DNA of 7,061 nt from Paraprevotella sp. (GTDB taxonomy: Bacteria; Bacteroidota; Bacteroidia; Bacteroidales; Bacteroidaceae). Position numbers and translations under genes: made by a program. Below the pieces are notes generated by a model. That model searched no databases. It saw nothing but the letters and a program-made list of their open reading frames with translations, and was not told the origin of the DNA. Of this stretch, positions 5,301 to 7,061 are shown piece by piece. The stretch is taken from the NCBI GenBank assembly GCA_017630975.1, contig JAGBUF010000013.1, positions 1 to 7,061 on the forward strand. Direction: 5' to 3'. The number at the start of each line of letters is the position of its first letter. Position 1 is the stretch's first letter.

Positions 5301-7021
5301 ACCAAGGTTCAAGCGCAGAATATATTGAAGGTATAGAACTCATCACATACAATAGAACCGCAAATGCAGAAGAGTTGGTCAACAAAAGAATGAACGCCGG
5401 TATAAGAAACGCTTTACGCACGGCACTCAACAACATCAGCACTCCGCTCAACGACTACACTGCGAAAATCGCAAGCGGAACAGCCACTCCTGACGACGTT
5501 GAACCATGGATAGCTGCCATGGACGCTTTATCAACAACAGCAGCAGAAAGTTCTATTGCTCAGTATGCTAAATTAGAGGCACAAATAAAAGCGGCACGAG
5601 AGAAAGCTGCAGCACACCCGCAACAAAACGGCAATGCTACTTTCAATCAAGAATTAGGAGTTATAGAAAGCAAATACAATAATGGAGAATATGCAGACAA
5701 CGAGATTGACGCAGTAATAATCGAAGTCATCGGTATTACGAACCGCTATGTCATGGCAGACGCCGTAGCCAACGCCAGCGCATCCAACCCGATAGATGTT
5801 TCAGACCTCATCGTGAATTGTCCAAGATTTGACAACGATCAATGGACTCCTCATTGGACAGCTTCACCCGCTCCAGGTGTTGCCTATAATTGCATTGAGT
5901 TCTTCAACTGCAACTTTAATGTTTACCAAATCATTTACGGTCTTCCTGCCGGAACTTACCGTTTGCAAACAAGAGCATACTATCGTTATGGTAGCCAAGC
6001 CAACAACTACACTGCCCATAACAACGGAACATTGCAACGTAATGCCAAGTTGTACATCAGTGATAGCAAGAGTACGCAAACAACTGACATTTTAGCCATT
6101 TCAGACGACCCGACTGAAAATCCGAAATACGGAGGTTGGTCGGCAGAGACATACAATGGTTACAAAGTTCCGGACAACATGCAAGCCGGTAGCGACGCTA
6201 TTGAAGTAGAAAATCAATATGTCCCTCAAAACGGTTGCGGAACGGTTGATATTGTCTCCGAAGGTGGTGACATTACCATTGGCGCCAGAAAGGATGTAAC
6301 AGTAGATGCCGATTGGACTTTCTTCGGCGACTTCACCCTTTACTATTTGGGTACACCTGAGCTGGTATTGGACGAGACGTCTGCCGATGCTCCTACTATC
6401 AACAACACATTTGACAAGGTGACATTGAAACGTACCATCAAGCCCAATACATGGAGTACATTCGTTGCACCATTCGACATTCCTGCATCATCGCTTAGCG
6501 GCTGGGAAGTAAAAGAGTTGGTACGTTCAGAAATGAAAGGCAACACCATCAGCTTGATCTTTGGCAATGCTCAAGACGGCATCAAGAGCGGTGTTCCTTA
6601 TATGGTACGTAACACAGGTTTAGCCACTCCATTGACAGAGATTGTCATGACCGACGCCTCAGTCAACACCACTTTCAATCACAAAGAGACCGACCACGTC
6701 ATCTTCACCGGTGTATACCATAATGGCTATGTTCCTGAAGGCGCCTACTTCATCAGTGGTAACAAGTTCTACCGCGCTGCAGACGGAACCAATACCATGA
6801 AAGGATATCGCGCTTACTTCACGCCAAAGCCGGCTGTTGCCAACATCAATGGTATGACTTTCACGTGGGAAGAGGATGTGACCGACATAGAATCCACCAT
6901 CAGCACTGCAGAAATCATCGGTATCTATAATGCGAACGGTGTGCGCTTGCATCAAATGCAACGTGGTGTGAACCTCTTGCAAATGAGCGACGGTACGACA
7001 AGAAAAGTAGTGGTGAAATAA
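2315..7021 (+). CDS. Secreted multimodular glycoside hydrolase (GH-A-like) with lectin domains and T9SS-like tail
   Basis: This is a 1568-residue protein with a signal peptide (1-19, cleavage likely MHA/Q). Residues about 30-345 look like a clan GH-A (beta/alpha)8 hydrolase: acid/base Glu173 in APFNEPDF, nucleophile candidate Glu260 in ADEMHNVMEA, NTHQLAG at 230-236 and a Trp-rich GTWWGWDG at 278-285. About 320-395 is an accessory beta region. Residues 397-549 are a ricin-type beta-trefoil with QxW motifs at 434-436, 496-498 and 543-545. Then come fibronectin III (557-648), a LamG/concanavalin-like fold (653-850), a beta-sandwich (853-997), a helical spacer (1003-1150), a second beta-sandwich (1160-1348), a beta-rich region (1363-1515) and a tail (about 1530-1568; IYNANGVRL, RKVVVK) like T9SS type A sorting signals. 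It probably cleaves an extracellular polysaccharide or glycan at or outside the cell surface; the substrate is unknown. I cannot fix the GH family. No SusC/SusD or other polysaccharide-locus gene is visible. Confidence 0.85.
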   Translation: MKKLLLSLLMTCLFMNMHAQVVTTSSNSMKAGSWLSTVPYNISDEGTKHEFMFGMGGWSWDFFGYQQRNHCGVENLDIARIGFTGRFDNAYDALTDAQKAAIDTEINNTLPTGIHKVFLLCGIGNVGDQAGDVGSKPTWSDAQRNNYVDDIVRAAEYVESKGYEIFAVAPFNEPDFEVTYTGNASNFNAVAAIMQTKPILAGKVFGPSTLNSTEAKNWYPTVKNNINYANTHQLAGTKFTDYTDFWNTAKNDGKAPMADEMHNVMEAMICINYGGVAGTWWGWDGITRGEFIRMTKGGVQLAYKEFPNNWMTASVNKYKTGNRVEAFIGTSERQAVKQTITFRSKDRLAYYDGNGPAYEYSQDVPGGASGSYQSGQTNAERLINISTGEDVPIEHIHGKYKIVNKATGKVLTIEGGNPVRTNVYQWQDGGMANQTWDVYPVDSTKMGDFSYVAIRNANTSSIQLYLDAQAWVMDNGANVSVWSDTDAADCLENAWQRWHLRYVKDGYYNIINHNTGLFLDVNNGNTANGTNVMQWESNGGDNQLWKFVPADHAIDATAPAMPTGLTATPQSGGVKLTWNANTDSDLYRYMIYRYNDAIGIWECIGRKVQGTAFIDNSCSKWKTLRYRIKALDKSYNLSAASAEVSSAASTTPSLVAQWSGMSVKDSGPNKMHLAYFGTTFTTDSEHASISFDGTDDYVKLPYHAGDMNTMTFTAWVKGSNTSSGQRIFDFGNGEDEYLYLTRTNGSAMRFEIKKDGVTQGLNATTTLGTGTWKHVAVTIGTDKVKIYINGAENASATNISLRPSDIAPTICMLGRSQSDGGSRFKGLMSDIRLYNYELTGSEIQALANITSNTGGYDVTAERIPNIADNVNNWTWTGKWATWSSTTEDANNLTSPYVRTTGAGTSTLTKALTYMPEGTYKLDANCYAYYSSIISRNNQQLFLNTKTLTLNSARNRTATLRTLTADVTSNNTLEFGIRTTSSSSATNIAMDNVKLIYQGSSAEYIEGIELITYNRTANAEELVNKRMNAGIRNALRTALNNISTPLNDYTAKIASGTATPDDVEPWIAAMDALSTTAAESSIAQYAKLEAQIKAAREKAAAHPQQNGNATFNQELGVIESKYNNGEYADNEIDAVIIEVIGITNRYVMADAVANASASNPIDVSDLIVNCPRFDNDQWTPHWTASPAPGVAYNCIEFFNCNFNVYQIIYGLPAGTYRLQTRAYYRYGSQANNYTAHNNGTLQRNAKLYISDSKSTQTTDILAISDDPTENPKYGGWSAETYNGYKVPDNMQAGSDAIEVENQYVPQNGCGTVDIVSEGGDITIGARKDVTVDADWTFFGDFTLYYLGTPELVLDETSADAPTINNTFDKVTLKRTIKPNTWSTFVAPFDIPASSLSGWEVKELVRSEMKGNTISLIFGNAQDGIKSGVPYMVRNTGLATPLTEIVMTDASVNTTFNHKETDHVIFTGVYHNGYVPEGAYFISGNKFYRAADGTNTMKGYRAYFTPKPAVANINGMTFTWEEDVTDIESTISTAEIIGIYNANGVRLHQMQRGVNLLQMSDGTTRKVVVK

Positions 7022-7061
7022 CAAGTATCCACATCAACAAAAAAAGCAGGAAAGACATTAA
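7022..7061. other. Downstream edge, no feature
   Basis: The last 40 bases after the stop codon are A-rich, with no hairpin and T-run, no promoter box and no start codon that could be supported. Any terminator or next gene lies beyond the window. Confidence 0.6.

Noticed and set aside
1..7061. CRISPR array, tRNA, rRNA or riboswitch
   Set aside because: No regularly spaced repeats, no cloverleaf or rRNA-like sequence and no known riboswitch core were seen on either strand.

Overview
The window looks like chromosomal accessory DNA from a Bacteroidota (Bacteroidales) species, with a Prevotella/Bacteroides-like character. The grounds are TAnnTTTG-type -7 promoter boxes with little or no Shine-Dalgarno sequence ahead of the intact genes, A/T-rich intergenic DNA, a large secreted multimodular carbohydrate-active protein ending in a short type IX secretion (T9SS)-like tail, and an IS4-type transposase relic. 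No species can be named from the sequence alone.

Layout, left to right. Bases 1-503 hold the 3' part of a small probably membrane-anchored protein gene that enters from the left edge and is interrupted by an in-frame TGA inside its hydrophobic segment. Bases 504-723 are non-coding and hold a promoter-like box, a hairpin with a T-run (terminator), a perfect 10-bp palindrome and the promoter of the next gene. Bases 724-1041 encode a complete HipB-type XRE antitoxin or regulator. The 215 bases after it hold what looks like a shred of the partner hipA toxin (KFDGI.D.EL), so this is probably a decayed hipBA-like toxin-antitoxin pair. Bases 1257-1922 encode an exported, possibly lipid-anchored beta-carbonic anhydrase with all expected zinc ligands. 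Bases 1923-2264 carry no intact gene. About 240 of them are a minus-strand IS4-family DDE transposase relic, readable only by joining several frames.

Bases 2315-7021, two thirds of the window, encode one 1568-residue secreted protein. It has a signal peptide, a GH-A-clan-like catalytic domain (NEP acid/base, DE nucleophile candidate), a ricin-type beta-trefoil with three QxW motifs, a fibronectin III domain, a LamG-like lectin fold, a beta-sandwich, a helical spacer, a second large beta-sandwich, a further beta-rich region and a T9SS-like C-terminal tail. Its own promoter lies just beside the transposase relic, and no SusC/SusD pair is visible.

The genes do not form one operon. They look like separate units between scars: one broken gene, one broken toxin partner and one broken transposase. 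The most promising biology is the large enzyme, whose catalytic domain I cannot place confidently in a named glycoside hydrolase family.
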